A stretch of 64,000 nt of DNA from Pantoea latae (GTDB lineage Bacteria; Pseudomonadota; Gammaproteobacteria; Enterobacterales; Enterobacteriaceae): positions 186,001-250,000 of the forward strand of contig NZ_MWUE01000017.1 of NCBI RefSeq assembly GCF_002077695.1, in the 5' to 3' direction. Below, piece after piece: positions 8,865 through 17,006 of this stretch. The position numbers were made by a program, and so were the translations under genes. The notes beneath the pieces are model-generated. The model did no database searches. It saw only the letters and a list, made by a program, of their open reading frames with translations, and was not told where the DNA came from. The stretch's first letter is position 1, and each line of letters starts with the position of its first letter.

Positions 8865-10051
8865 AAGGTGCCCCGGCGCGGCGGCAGGACGCCATTCAAC
8901 ACGTAATTGCCGATAGCGGGATATTTCCAGCGCACCGGGTCGTGCAGCGTATGGGTGCGGGCGTTGCGCCAGTGACGATCCAGGTTGTATTCGCGCAGGC
9001 TGGCGCGCGAGCCGGCAAGCTCGAACAGCAGATTGCCCGCTTCAAGCGCAATGTCGGTGGTCCAGGCGCGCGCTTTCGCCACCTCGATAGAGGCCCGCGC
9101 GACGCTCTCCTCGCTGGGAGAGTGCTGCGCGACGTCAACCGCCGCGCCAGCCTGTTCCAGCAGCGCGTCGCCTGCCGCCAGGCGAGCCGCCAGACGCCCT
9201 GTGCGGTCAAGCGTTAACGGGTCGTCGCTGGCGCGCTCCACGCCGCTGTCTGGCCAGGGGCGCGCGCGCTGACGCAGGAAGTCGAGCATGTCGTTAAAGG
9301 CGGCCCGCGCAATGCCCTGGTCGATCGCCGCATGGAGAATTTGCGCAAAGGGCCCGAGGGCGGTGGGACGTTCAAACGCGGTCTGAAACGGCACTCTGTC
9401 TTCAGCCGCAACCGGCACCTGCTCGAATGCGACGCTGCCGCTGCCGGTGGTGCGCTGGCCGAAACCGCTCCAGTCATCCGTTACCGTCACGCCGGGCTGA
9501 TGACGCGGCACAAACACCAGTTCTTCTTTGTCCTCTTCATTACGCGCCGCCGTAGGAATGCGATCGGCAAAGAGCGCGCCGGTGGCATAAAATTTTGTCC
9601 CGTTGAGATGCCCGTCGCGGATCGCCGTGCTGCGCTGATGCGCCGCGCGTGAGTGAAATTCCGCCAGCGCGTTGCCCAGGTGCACGCCCGCCAGCACTTC
9701 ACCATAGAGCCGTCGCTGCTGTGCGTCGCTGCCGTTAACGCGCAGCACTTCCAGCGCGTAAAAATGATTTTGCGGCACCTGGCCAATCGCCGCGTCCGCC
9801 TCGCTGAGCGTGGTGACGATCGCCGCTAGCGTGGCGGTGGAGAGCGCGATGCCGCCGTAATCGCGAGGCACGGTGATCGCGCCTAATCCAGACTGAAAAA
9901 GCTGGCGCAGTTCGCTGTCCGGCAGCAGACGCTCACGATCGCGCTGCGCCGCGCCCGCGCGAAACTGCTGCGCCAGCTGTTGCGCCACATCCAGCGCCTG
10001 CTGTTCGCTCTCAATGCGCGCGGCAGGCTGTTTTGGTTGGACCTGAGTCAT
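8861..10051 (-). CDS. SfnB-family sulfur acquisition oxidoreductase (acyl-CoA dehydrogenase fold), copy 2
   Basis: A 396-residue flavoprotein with the acyl-CoA dehydrogenase/DszC fold. Typical segments: GLGAITVPRDYGG near residue 55, IGQVPQNHFYALEVLR near 90, GTKFYATGALFAD near 150, DWSGFGQRTTGSGSVAFEQVPV near 190, and the C-terminal NLDRHWRNARTHTLHDPVRWK. SfnB-type proteins take part in use of dimethyl sulfone and other organosulfur compounds in Pseudomonas. It is the second of two tandem paralogues, 9 bp after the first. An AAGGAGAG Shine-Dalgarno sits 5-6 bp before the ATG. It ends in a 4-bp overlap with the NtaA-type gene. The two copies are clearly diverged, arguing for different substrates or a heteromeric enzyme. 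Confidence 0.88.
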   Translation of the reverse strand: MTQVQPKQPAARIESEQQALDVAQQLAQQFRAGAAQRDRERLLPDSELRQLFQSGLGAITVPRDYGGIALSTATLAAIVTTLSEADAAIGQVPQNHFYALEVLRVNGSDAQQRRLYGEVLAGVHLGNALAEFHSRAAHQRSTAIRDGHLNGTKFYATGALFADRIPTAARNEEDKEELVFVPRHQPGVTVTDDWSGFGQRTTGSGSVAFEQVPVAAEDRVPFQTAFERPTALGPFAQILHAAIDQGIARAAFNDMLDFLRQRARPWPDSGVERASDDPLTLDRTGRLAARLAAGDALLEQAGAAVDVAQHSPSEESVARASIEVAKARAWTTDIALEAGNLLFELAGSRASLREYNLDRHWRNARTHTLHDPVRWKYPAIGNYVLNGVLPPRRGTL

Positions 10052-10060
10052 GCTCTCTCC

Positions 10061-11272
10061 TTAAATCCAGGCGTGGCGCGGCGGTCGGGTCGCGTTAAGG
10101 TAATAGTCGCCGATGGCATGGGTCTTCCAGCGCACCGGGTCGTGGAGCGTATGCGTGCGCGCGTTGCGCCAGTGGCGATCCAGCCCGTGCTGCAGCAGCG
10201 TGGCGCGGCTGCCGCCCCACTCCAGCAGCTTTTCGCTGGCGCGCAGCGCGATGTCGGTCGTCAGCACCTTCGCTTCCGCCACGGCGATGGAGGCGCGCGC
10301 GCTGTTTTCTGCGGTAATGGCGAGCGGATCGATAGCGTCAAGCACCCTGGCGGCGCGCGCGAGCAGCGCATTGGCGGCGCTCAGTTCGGTGCTAATGCGG
10401 CCGACATCGGCAAGAATGTAGGGATCGTCAGCATTACGTTCGACGTTAGCGTCAACCCAGGGACGAGAGCTGCTGCGGACAAACTCCAGCGCATCGTCCA
10501 GCGCGCCCTGCGCGATACCCGCGTCAATGGCAGCCTGAATGAGTTGCGATACGGCGCCGCGCAGCGTGGGCTTCTCTTCAGAGGGCAACGGGATCAGCCA
10601 GTCGGGATCGACGGCCACGTTGGCCAGCCGCACGGTGCCGCTGGCAGTGGTGCGCTGTCCCATGCCAGACCAGTCATCGATAATCTGCACGCCTTCAGCG
10701 GGCAGCGGTATAAACGCCATTGCCGGCTGGCCGTTTTCCTGCTGCGCGGTGGTGACCAGAATGTCAGCGAACAGCGCGCCGGTTGAGTAGAATTTCTCGC
10801 CGTTCAGGCGTATTCCCTGCGGCGTGGCGGTCAGCCTGGCCTGCACATCGCGCGTATGGCGGCTGTTTTTTTCCGGTCCGCCGTTGCCGAGCCGCTTCCC
10901 GCTCACCACCGCCTGCAGCAGGTTTTGCTGCTGCGCAGGTGAGCCTTCGCCCAGGATGAACTGAATCAGCCCAAAATGGTTTTGCGGGATTTGTCCCAGC
11001 GAAGGATCGCTGGCTGAAATCAGGCGGAATACTTCCGCCACGGTTTGATAGCTCAGTCCGCCGCCGCCAAAGCGGCGCGGTACGCTAATGCTGCCCAAAC
11101 CGCATTGCGTAAACTGCTCCAGCAATTCTTCTGGATAAACGCGCTGTTGATCGCGAATCCGCGCGCCAGCTTTGGCCTGTTCAGCCAGAAAACGCGCCGC
11201 GTCGAGCGCTTTTTGATTATCGGTCAGCACGGCTGCCTGACTTATGTCGGGATCGTCGACGTGTGGTTTCAT
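10061..11272 (-). CDS. SfnB-family sulfur acquisition oxidoreductase, copy 1
   Basis: A 403-residue acyl-CoA-dehydrogenase-fold flavoprotein, first gene of the sulfur operon. It has the same ordered motifs as its downstream paralogue: SISVPRRFGGGGLSY, LGQIPQNHFGLIQF, GEKFYSTGALFADI, DDWSGMGQRTTASGTVRL, and DRHWRNARTHTLHDPVRWKTHAIGDYYLNA at the C-terminus. I chose the ATG at 11270-11272, because the longer frame adds 20 residues without family similarity and the chosen ATG has a GGGA element upstream. It belongs with SfnB/DszC-like monooxygenases that oxidise organosulfur compounds with reduced flavin. The promoter of the whole operon must lie in the 360-bp region upstream. Confidence 0.87.
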   Translation of the reverse strand: MKPHVDDPDISQAAVLTDNQKALDAARFLAEQAKAGARIRDQQRVYPEELLEQFTQCGLGSISVPRRFGGGGLSYQTVAEVFRLISASDPSLGQIPQNHFGLIQFILGEGSPAQQQNLLQAVVSGKRLGNGGPEKNSRHTRDVQARLTATPQGIRLNGEKFYSTGALFADILVTTAQQENGQPAMAFIPLPAEGVQIIDDWSGMGQRTTASGTVRLANVAVDPDWLIPLPSEEKPTLRGAVSQLIQAAIDAGIAQGALDDALEFVRSSSRPWVDANVERNADDPYILADVGRISTELSAANALLARAARVLDAIDPLAITAENSARASIAVAEAKVLTTDIALRASEKLLEWGGSRATLLQHGLDRHWRNARTHTLHDPVRWKTHAIGDYYLNATRPPRHAWI

Positions 11273-11632
11273 GGTTTTTCCCGTAAAAGAGAGGACAATC
11301 AAAATAAACAAACGCTTATTTGTCTGTCGCAATAAAGTGTGAAGTGACGGGATAATAAGCCGCTAATTCAATTCAGGTAAATAGCGTGGATATTACAAAT
11401 AGCGCAAAGAAAATCTGTTTTTGTGCTATCTGGCTTCTGCACTGAAAGCAGGTGTGTTATTTCAGCAAAAATTAAGAGAAAGAAGAGGGAAATGGCGGCT
11501 TATGATTAAAATGGCATTGCTTTTTTGTTTTATTAAAATGAGCCTGCGCCTTAATGAATAACAACCCGCGACGCCGTCTGATAACGTTGCAGGTTGTTAT
11601 TTATTCCATAGCGTTTCACACATTGCGCTACT
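11273..11632 (-). promoter_or_regulatory. Upstream region of the sulfur operon
   Basis: A 360-bp stretch without a supported gene. The part nearest the sfnB start (11290-11560) is AT-rich, as expected for a promoter under a LysR-type activator such as CysB or Cbl, but I cannot point to a definite site. The distal end holds the long hairpin listed separately and the stop of the DUF2256 gene. Confidence 0.4.
11557..11601 (-). terminator. Long stem-loop after MFS-DUF2256 operon
   Basis: Perfect 10-bp outer arms AATAACAACC / GGTTGTTATT. After a single mismatch these continue as a 6-bp inner stem GCGACG / CGTTGC with one wobble and an 11-nt loop. It lies 32 bp past the DUF2256 stop, in the right place to end that transcript. 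No U-tract follows, so an operator or RNA-stability role is also possible. Confidence 0.5.
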
Positions 11633-11797
11633 TTATATCGTGCGGCTTTGTCGCTTTGCCTCACGGCGACAGCGCTCAGAGCAGTACTGCACTTCCTCCC
11701 AGCACTTCTCCCATTTTTTTCGCCAGCTCATCGGCTTGTGGCAGTATTTGCAGTAGCGCGCCGGCAGAGCCTGTTTGTTTCCTTTAAAACCACTCAT
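11633..11797 (-). CDS. DUF2256-family small zinc-ribbon-like protein (54 aa)
   Basis: A 54-residue basic protein, short enough to be missed by length cut-offs. It starts MSGFKGNKQALPARYCKYCH and continues with the family hallmark PMSWRKKWEKCWEEVQYCSERCR. The CxxC and CxxxC pairs look like a zinc-binding knuckle. A strong GGAGGGT Shine-Dalgarno lies 6 bp before the ATG, and the ATG is only 4 bp after the MFS gene stop, so it is the second gene of that operon. DUF2256 proteins occur widely in bacteria, usually near photolyase-like or transport genes; their function is not established as far as I know. Confidence 0.85.
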   Translation of the reverse strand: MSGFKGNKQALPARYCKYCHKPMSWRKKWEKCWEEVQYCSERCRREAKRQSRTI

Positions 11798-11801
11798 CTT
11801 T

Positions 11802-13010
11802 CTACCCTCCTCTCTCTGGCGACGCCCTGACGCTGAGCCGGCTCCCGCTCCACCATATGATCAGCGCCGCCAGGGCGATTATACCCAGCACGGCAAAAGC
11901 GATACTGTAGGAGTAACGGGCGGCAAGGGTGCCTGCCAGCGCCGGGCTTATCGCGGCTCCCGCGCCCTGCAGCAGCATAATAACGCTCTGCCCGGCATTG
12001 GTGTGCCCGCTGCCCGCCAGTACGCTAACAATATAGCCCGGCACCGCAACGCCCAGCAGGCCAGCGGCCAGCCCGTCGAGTATCTGCACCGGGATCATGG
12101 CAAAGGGGCCAGCGTATAGCGAAGCGAGCGCGGCGCGCAGCGGCAACACCAGCAGCGCCGCCGTAATCAGCAGCCTGTATCCCGATTTTTGCGCGCGGCT
12201 GGCGGCGAACAGCGCGACCGGGATCATGACGCACTGCGAAATGACCACGGTCGCGGCGGCATAGACGCCGACGGTGGCCGCGTCATCGTGGGCGGCGGCT
12301 CGCATACTCAGCATCGGTAAGAGCGCGGCATTGCCCAGATGAAACAGCAGCAGCGTCAGACCGCTGATGATAATAGCGGGATGACGCATCGCTGACGTCA
12401 GCCGCGGCACGTTATGCGCCGCTTCGTCGTCGCTTAATCCGCGAGCGAGACGATGGTTAATCTCGCCCGGCTGAATAGCCAGTACGCAAAGCGCCGCGCA
12501 CAGCGCCATAGCGGTCATCAGGATAAAAACCGCGCCCAGGCCCCAGTATCCCACCGCAATGCCGGCGATCGCCGCCGCTGTCATATTGCCGCCATGGTTA
12601 AAGGCCTCATTTTTCCCCATCTGACGGCTAAACTGCTCCGGCCCGGTCAGGCCGAGCGTGATGCCCGTCAGTACCGGCGCGATAAACGCGGCCGCGATGC
12701 CGGTCAGGATCTGCGAAAAAAGCGCGATCCACGAGTCGGGAAAAAACCAGAGCAGTAAAGTTGCAAGAGTAATCGTCAGCGAGCCGGCGAGCAGCAACCG
12801 CCGTTTCGCGTGGGTGGCGTCCGTTATCAACCCTGCGGGGAACGTCGCCGCCAGCCCAGCCAGACCGCCGGCAGACATTACCCAGCCGATGGCGTCTGCG
12901 CGCCAGTGATGTTGCGTGAGAAAGATGCCTAAAAAAGGCCCTAAACCATCCCGCACATCCGCCATAAAGAAGTTCACCAGGCAGAGCGCCTGCAGCGATC
13001 GCAGCTTCAT
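11802..13010 (-). CDS. Major facilitator superfamily transporter
   Basis: An approximately 402-residue inner-membrane secondary transporter with 12 predicted hydrophobic segments. The N-terminus (ALCLVNFFMADVRDGLGPFLGIFL) and the loop FPAGLITDATHAKRRLL, which stands where the MFS loop 2-3 motif belongs, place it in an MFS group often annotated as DHA-like exporters. I take the ATG at 13008-13010, since AGGAG lies 4 bp upstream; an ATG five codons earlier (13025) has no Shine-Dalgarno. The substrate cannot be inferred. It forms a two-gene operon with the small DUF2256 gene. Confidence 0.85.
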   Translation of the reverse strand: MKLRSLQALCLVNFFMADVRDGLGPFLGIFLTQHHWRADAIGWVMSAGGLAGLAATFPAGLITDATHAKRRLLLAGSLTITLATLLLWFFPDSWIALFSQILTGIAAAFIAPVLTGITLGLTGPEQFSRQMGKNEAFNHGGNMTAAAIAGIAVGYWGLGAVFILMTAMALCAALCVLAIQPGEINHRLARGLSDDEAAHNVPRLTSAMRHPAIIISGLTLLLFHLGNAALLPMLSMRAAAHDDAATVGVYAAATVVISQCVMIPVALFAASRAQKSGYRLLITAALLVLPLRAALASLYAGPFAMIPVQILDGLAAGLLGVAVPGYIVSVLAGSGHTNAGQSVIMLLQGAGAAISPALAGTLAARYSYSIAFAVLGIIALAALIIWWSGSRLSVRASPERGG

Positions 13011-13322
13011 CATGCTCCTCGTCATTGTGTTAAGAGCCGCCCGCTGCGGTTCCCGCTGCGTTTAATCCTGGCACGGAAAATGACCGACCGCTAACGCCAG
13101 TCAAATATATAAAATAAGTTAATAGATTGGATGATTTATTATTCCCGGTTAAGGCGTGGATATTATATAAATAAAACTAAACTGAGTGCGGGATTTTCTT
13201 ATATTCCTGGTTAGTTACATTTTAAAAAGTACGGCGATGTCGCAGCGGTTATATAATCAGCTTCTGTTAAACGCTTTTCTCTCGCTGACCTGTTGCTTCT
13301 GGTTTATTTATCAGGGGGCTGT
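13011..13322. promoter_or_regulatory. Divergent MFS / glycosyltransferase intergenic region
   Basis: About 310 bp, markedly AT-rich in 13095-13260, with no supported gene. It must hold the divergent promoters of both neighbours. The rightward gene has an AGGGGG Shine-Dalgarno at 13314-13319. I see no clear operator. Confidence 0.4.
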
Positions 13323-14501
13323 ATGAAAATAATCGTAAGCGGGCAAGGTTATCCCGAAAAACGCAATATCATTGTGAATAAACAGCACGCCTATATTAAT
13401 TTCAGATATAAAAACCTCTGGCTCTATCTTAACAAAATAAAACAGACGTTCGCCCGCTCAAACAAACTGTTTATCTTTCGTCCCTTTGGCCTGTTAATGC
13501 CTGAAGATAGCCAGATTATTCATCTGTTCAACGAGGTGGCCAGCACGCGCAAACCCTGGGTGTCTACTTTTGAAACCGAGCTGCCCAGGGTGCTCCCCGT
13601 GCCGGGCTTGCCTAAGTTCAGCAATCCGGAATTAAGTAAACAGCTCAGGCTGGTCGCCGCGCCGCAGTGTGTGGCGATAGTCGCGATGTCGGAGGCGGCA
13701 AGGCAGATTCAGCTCAAACTGCTGGCCGCGTTTCCAGACGAGGCGGCGGCCATCGTGCCCAAACTCCACACGCTTCATCCACCCCAGCCGGTGCTGTATG
13801 ACGGCCCACGGCAGCAAGAGGACAAGGTGATTTTTACCTTCGTCGGCAATGAATTTTATCGTAAAGGCGGCGCGGAGGTGGTGCTGGCGTTCAGCGAACT
13901 GGCTGATGAAGGATTAATTGATGCCGACAGCGTGGAAGTGAATTTAACAGGCAACCTTAACCATCGATACAATTTCGCCCACGGCAACTATCAGGATGAC
14001 GCCTCCTTTTTTCAGCAGATTGAAAGCCTGTTAAGCGCGCATCCCTTTTTCAAACACACCGCTTCTCGTCCTAATGACGAGATGATTGCGTTATTTAAGC
14101 GCGCTCATGTGGGGCTGTTACCCAGCTGGCAGGATACCTATGGCTTTTCGGTGCTGGAAATGCAGGCGTGCGGCTGCCCGGTTATTTCCACTAACGTGCG
14201 TGCGCTGCCCGAAATTAATCCTGCTGAGGCGGGCTGGACTATTGCCTGTCCCCTGAACGATATGTTTGAACTTTCGATACGATCGGCCGAGGAGAAGTCA
14301 GCCCTGAGACGTTTGCTGGTGACGCAGCTTAAGGCGTACGTTGTGGCGATCATCGCTGACAGCGCGTCTGTGGCCTCCCGTTCCCGCTGCGCCGTAGAAC
14401 GCATCCTGACGCACCATCATCCGGTTCGCTTCCAGGAGCAGCTTAACGCCATCTATGCGCTCGCTGATGAGGTGGCTGACCGTCACGCCAGCCAGGCTTA
14501 A
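13323..14501 (+). CDS. Family-4-like glycosyltransferase
   Basis: A 392-residue protein with a GT-B-like layout. The C-terminal half has the retaining glycosyltransferase (Glycos_transf_1) pattern: FTFVGNEFYRKGGAEVVLAF near residue 175, LLPSWQDTYGFSVLEMQACGCPVIST near 275-300, with the EX7E-type acidic residues in that block. There is no signal peptide or membrane segment. An AGGGGG Shine-Dalgarno places the start at MKIIVSGQGYPEKR. It stands alone, convergent with the nrsF-like gene (4-bp overlap), with no LPS or exopolysaccharide genes beside it, so acceptor and sugar are unknown. The flanking AT-rich region hints at acquisition. Confidence 0.8.
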   Translation: MKIIVSGQGYPEKRNIIVNKQHAYINFRYKNLWLYLNKIKQTFARSNKLFIFRPFGLLMPEDSQIIHLFNEVASTRKPWVSTFETELPRVLPVPGLPKFSNPELSKQLRLVAAPQCVAIVAMSEAARQIQLKLLAAFPDEAAAIVPKLHTLHPPQPVLYDGPRQQEDKVIFTFVGNEFYRKGGAEVVLAFSELADEGLIDADSVEVNLTGNLNHRYNFAHGNYQDDASFFQQIESLLSAHPFFKHTASRPNDEMIALFKRAHVGLLPSWQDTYGFSVLEMQACGCPVISTNVRALPEINPAEAGWTIACPLNDMFELSIRSAEEKSALRRLLVTQLKAYVVAIIADSASVASRSRCAVERILTHHHPVRFQEQLNAIYALADEVADRHASQA

Positions 14502-15142
14502 GGATACGCCAGCGAGATCCAGCGACGCCCCGCCAGCATCGTCAGGGCGATAATGGTCAGGCCCGCCGCGAGATGCATCAGAAAATCGATGGCGTGCAGG
14601 TGGGTGTCGTGGCAGAGCGACAGCAGCATCGATGACATACAAGCGATGCCGCATCCCGCCAGCGCCAGGCTTTTGCCCGGCCTGAGCGAGCGCGTGCGGT
14701 AAAGGCTGACAACAGAAATCACCATCATGGGCAGGCTGGCGGAGAGCATAAACAGATAGCAGTGAATGCCTTCGCCAAAGCGGCCCGCGCCGGCGGCCGG
14801 ATGGGAAAAGGAGAGATTTCCCAGATTCAACGCTAGCCAGACCAGCGCCAGCAGCCAGAGCCATCCGGTTTTAGGCGGCGTATGGCCGGCGATGCTAAGC
14901 CTGAAGGCGCCGGAGATCGCGCCGATCCCAAGGATAAATGAGAGCAGCAGCGCCATCATGGCGGGTAGCGCGCCAGGCTGCGACCAGTCGGTATAGCGGC
15001 TGTGCCAGGCCCAGCTGCTGAGTGCGCCGCACGGCAGCACGGCGGCGACCCAGCCGGCGACGCGCCAGCGGGTGGGCCAGATGCGTCTCACCGGCCGCGC
15101 CGAGGCGCTAAGCCGATCGATAAGGGGGTCATGATTTCTCAT
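14498..15142 (-). CDS. NrsF-type (DUF1109) membrane anti-sigma factor
   Basis: A 214-residue integral membrane protein with six hydrophobic segments after a short cytoplasmic N-terminus (MRNHDPLIDRLSASARPVRR). This layout matches the NrsF/DUF1109 family, known to hold a cognate ECF sigma factor at the membrane. Cysteines lie in or near the membrane segments (VLPCGALSS, IHCYLF, AGCGIACMSS, LSLCHDT); in the family, such cysteines take part in sensing oxidants or metals. The ATG chosen gives a 14-bp overlap with the sigma-factor gene, implying coupled translation, as expected for a sigma/anti-sigma pair. It is the last gene of a four-gene operon with an envelope peroxiredoxin and a DsbD-like reductase. 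Confidence 0.82.
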   Translation of the reverse strand: MRNHDPLIDRLSASARPVRRIWPTRWRVAGWVAAVLPCGALSSWAWHSRYTDWSQPGALPAMMALLLSFILGIGAISGAFRLSIAGHTPPKTGWLWLLALVWLALNLGNLSFSHPAAGAGRFGEGIHCYLFMLSASLPMMVISVVSLYRTRSLRPGKSLALAGCGIACMSSMLLSLCHDTHLHAIDFLMHLAAGLTIIALTMLAGRRWISLAYP

Positions 15143-15683
15143 GTTTACCGCTTCCATATTTACGAAGGTTGAGCATCGCGCGATGCAAAAGCGACTTCAC
15201 CGCGGCGAGAGAAAGATTATTTTCCGCCGCCGCCTGCGCCAGGCTCTGTTCGCGCAGATGGACCGACTCGACAATCTCTCGCTGCCGCGCCGGCAGGCTG
15301 CCCAGACAGTCGGTTAATTCATCCTGACCGGCGTTGAACTCCGCAGGCTCTGCGGGGTGGACGTTCAGCGCATCCTCATCCTGCACTTCCTGATTGCGAC
15401 CGCGCTGACGCAGCGCATCAATCGCTCTGGCCGAGGCAATGGCCGCCACCCACGGCAGCACCGGGCGGCGCGGATCGTAGGTGTGGCGCACGCGATGAAT
15501 AGCCAGCAGCGTCTCCTGAATCACGTCCTCTACCAGCGCGTCGTCGGCGATTTTTTGGCGTACGAAAGCGCGGATGGCGGGCACCATCGCTTTTAGCAGC
15601 TGGTTGTAGGCCGCTTGATCGCCGGCCTGCGCACGGGCCATTAACGCTGGCCAGTGCTGCGCGCGCGCGTCAGTCGCCGGCAT
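15129..15683 (-). CDS. ECF (extracytoplasmic function) sigma factor
   Basis: A 184-residue sigma-70 family protein with only regions 2 and 4. Region 2 is seen around residues 25-95 (AYNQLLKAMVPAIRAFVRQK, DVIQETLLAIHRVRHTYDP, PWVAAIASARAIDALRQ). Region 4 with its helix-turn-helix is around 125-175 (CLGSLPARQREIVESVHLRE then LSLAAVKSLLHRAMLNLRKY). Length is normal. It directs RNA polymerase to a small stress regulon and is held by the adjacent NrsF-type protein. The preceding gene ends 61 bp upstream, so it is co-transcribed with the DsbD-like and peroxiredoxin genes and probably autoregulates the operon. Confidence 0.9.
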   Translation of the reverse strand: MPATDARAQHWPALMARAQAGDQAAYNQLLKAMVPAIRAFVRQKIADDALVEDVIQETLLAIHRVRHTYDPRRPVLPWVAAIASARAIDALRQRGRNQEVQDEDALNVHPAEPAEFNAGQDELTDCLGSLPARQREIVESVHLREQSLAQAAAENNLSLAAVKSLLHRAMLNLRKYGSGKHEKS

Positions 15684-15744
15684 TGCCCGTCTGAAAAGCG
15701 CGGGCGATGCGGCGGATCGCCTCGTTATTCACTCATTACCCTGT

Positions 15745-16983
15745 TCACGTTTTTTTCCCCTTTTCCGTCGCCTGCTCCAGCGCGGAAATCACGATGCGCG
15801 GCGTCAGGACCTGTGGCAGCACTACCGGTTTGCCGCCGTTGGCGGGATAGACCACGTAGAGCGGCAGGCCGCCACGGCCAAAGTCGCTCAGCGCCTGTTC
15901 GACATCTGGATTGTACTTCGTCGAGTCCGCCACCATGTAGATGGTGCTGGTGCGCGCCATCGCCGACTTCACCGCCTGGGTCGACAGCGAGGTGCGGTCA
16001 TTCACCTGACAGGTAATGCACCACGACGCGGTAAAGTTCACCAGAATCGGTTTGCCCTGCCCTTTAATGGCGTCGACGTTCTGCGGCGTCCAGGCGACAG
16101 CGGCGGCGGCCTCGGCGCTTTCCGCCTCTTCGGCAGCGGGCGCGGCGCTCTTCAGGTTAAGCAGCGGCGGCACGATCAACAGCACAAAAACGGCGGTCGC
16201 AAGATGCAGCACCCAGTGACGCTGCCCCATCATACGGCGTTTCTGCGCCATACCGTAGAGCCAGGCCGCAAAACTCAGCAGCAGACAGCAGCCCAGTATC
16301 GCTGCCAGCGCAGCCGAACCCGCCTGACGCTCCAGCACCCAGATCAGCCAGCCGACGGCGCCCAGCATGGGAAACGCCAGCCCCTGCTTCAGGGTCAGCA
16401 TCCAGGCGCCAGGCGCGGGCAGCACGCGCGCCAGCAGCGGGAAAAAGGAGATAAGGGTAAAGGGCGCGGCGAAGCCGAGCGCCAGCGCGAAAAAGATCAC
16501 CACGCTGACCGCCGGCGGCTGCGTCAGCGCATAGCCCACGGCGCTGGCCATAAACGGCGCGCTGCAGGGCGTCGCCACGATGATAGCCAGCGCGCCGGTC
16601 AGCGCCGAGCCCAGCAGTCCACCGCGCCCGCCGCCCACTTCGCCGACTCGCTGGAGCGTCAGGCCAACCTCAAACAGGCCGAAAAGGTTCAGCGCCGACG
16701 CCAGCATCACCAGAATCAGCAGCGCGATCACCAGCGGAGACTGCAGCTGAAAGCCCCAGCCGACCGACGCGCCGCCGGCGCGCGCCAGCAGCAGCACCGC
16801 CACCAGCGCCAGCATGGTGATCACCACGCCAAGCAGAAACGCCACGCCCTCGGCGCGCGCCTCGGCCGGTTTATCGTGATGGCGGATCAGGCTTAGCGCC
16901 TTCAGCGAGATCACCGGGAAGACGCACGGCATCAGATTAAGAATGAGGCCGCCCAGAAAGGCGGCGGCAATGGCTGTCAGCAT
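15745..16983 (-). CDS. DsbD/ScsB-like thiol reductase lacking the N-terminal periplasmic domain
   Basis: A 412-residue inner-membrane electron conduit. The first 270 or so residues form the DsbD-beta/CcdA-like membrane core with the two redox cysteines C20 (LNLMPCVFP) and C140 (VATPCSAPF). A final hydrophobic segment near 262-280 leads to a periplasmic thioredoxin-like domain with the active site C322-I-T-C325 (ASWCITCQ). The usual DsbD-alpha N-terminal domain is absent and the upstream DNA does not code for it. Electrons from cytoplasmic thioredoxin would thus go through the membrane to the Trx domain and on to another protein; the neighbouring periplasmic peroxiredoxin is the obvious acceptor. 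It sits 23 bp after that gene and 61 bp before the ECF sigma gene. Confidence 0.88.
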   Translation of the reverse strand: MLTAIAAAFLGGLILNLMPCVFPVISLKALSLIRHHDKPAEARAEGVAFLLGVVITMLALVAVLLLARAGGASVGWGFQLQSPLVIALLILVMLASALNLFGLFEVGLTLQRVGEVGGGRGGLLGSALTGALAIIVATPCSAPFMASAVGYALTQPPAVSVVIFFALALGFAAPFTLISFFPLLARVLPAPGAWMLTLKQGLAFPMLGAVGWLIWVLERQAGSAALAAILGCCLLLSFAAWLYGMAQKRRMMGQRHWVLHLATAVFVLLIVPPLLNLKSAAPAAEEAESAEAAAAVAWTPQNVDAIKGQGKPILVNFTASWCITCQVNDRTSLSTQAVKSAMARTSTIYMVADSTKYNPDVEQALSDFGRGGLPLYVVYPANGGKPVVLPQVLTPRIVISALEQATEKGKKT

Positions 16984-17006
16984 AAGAGACTCGCTCGGAT
17001 AAAAGG

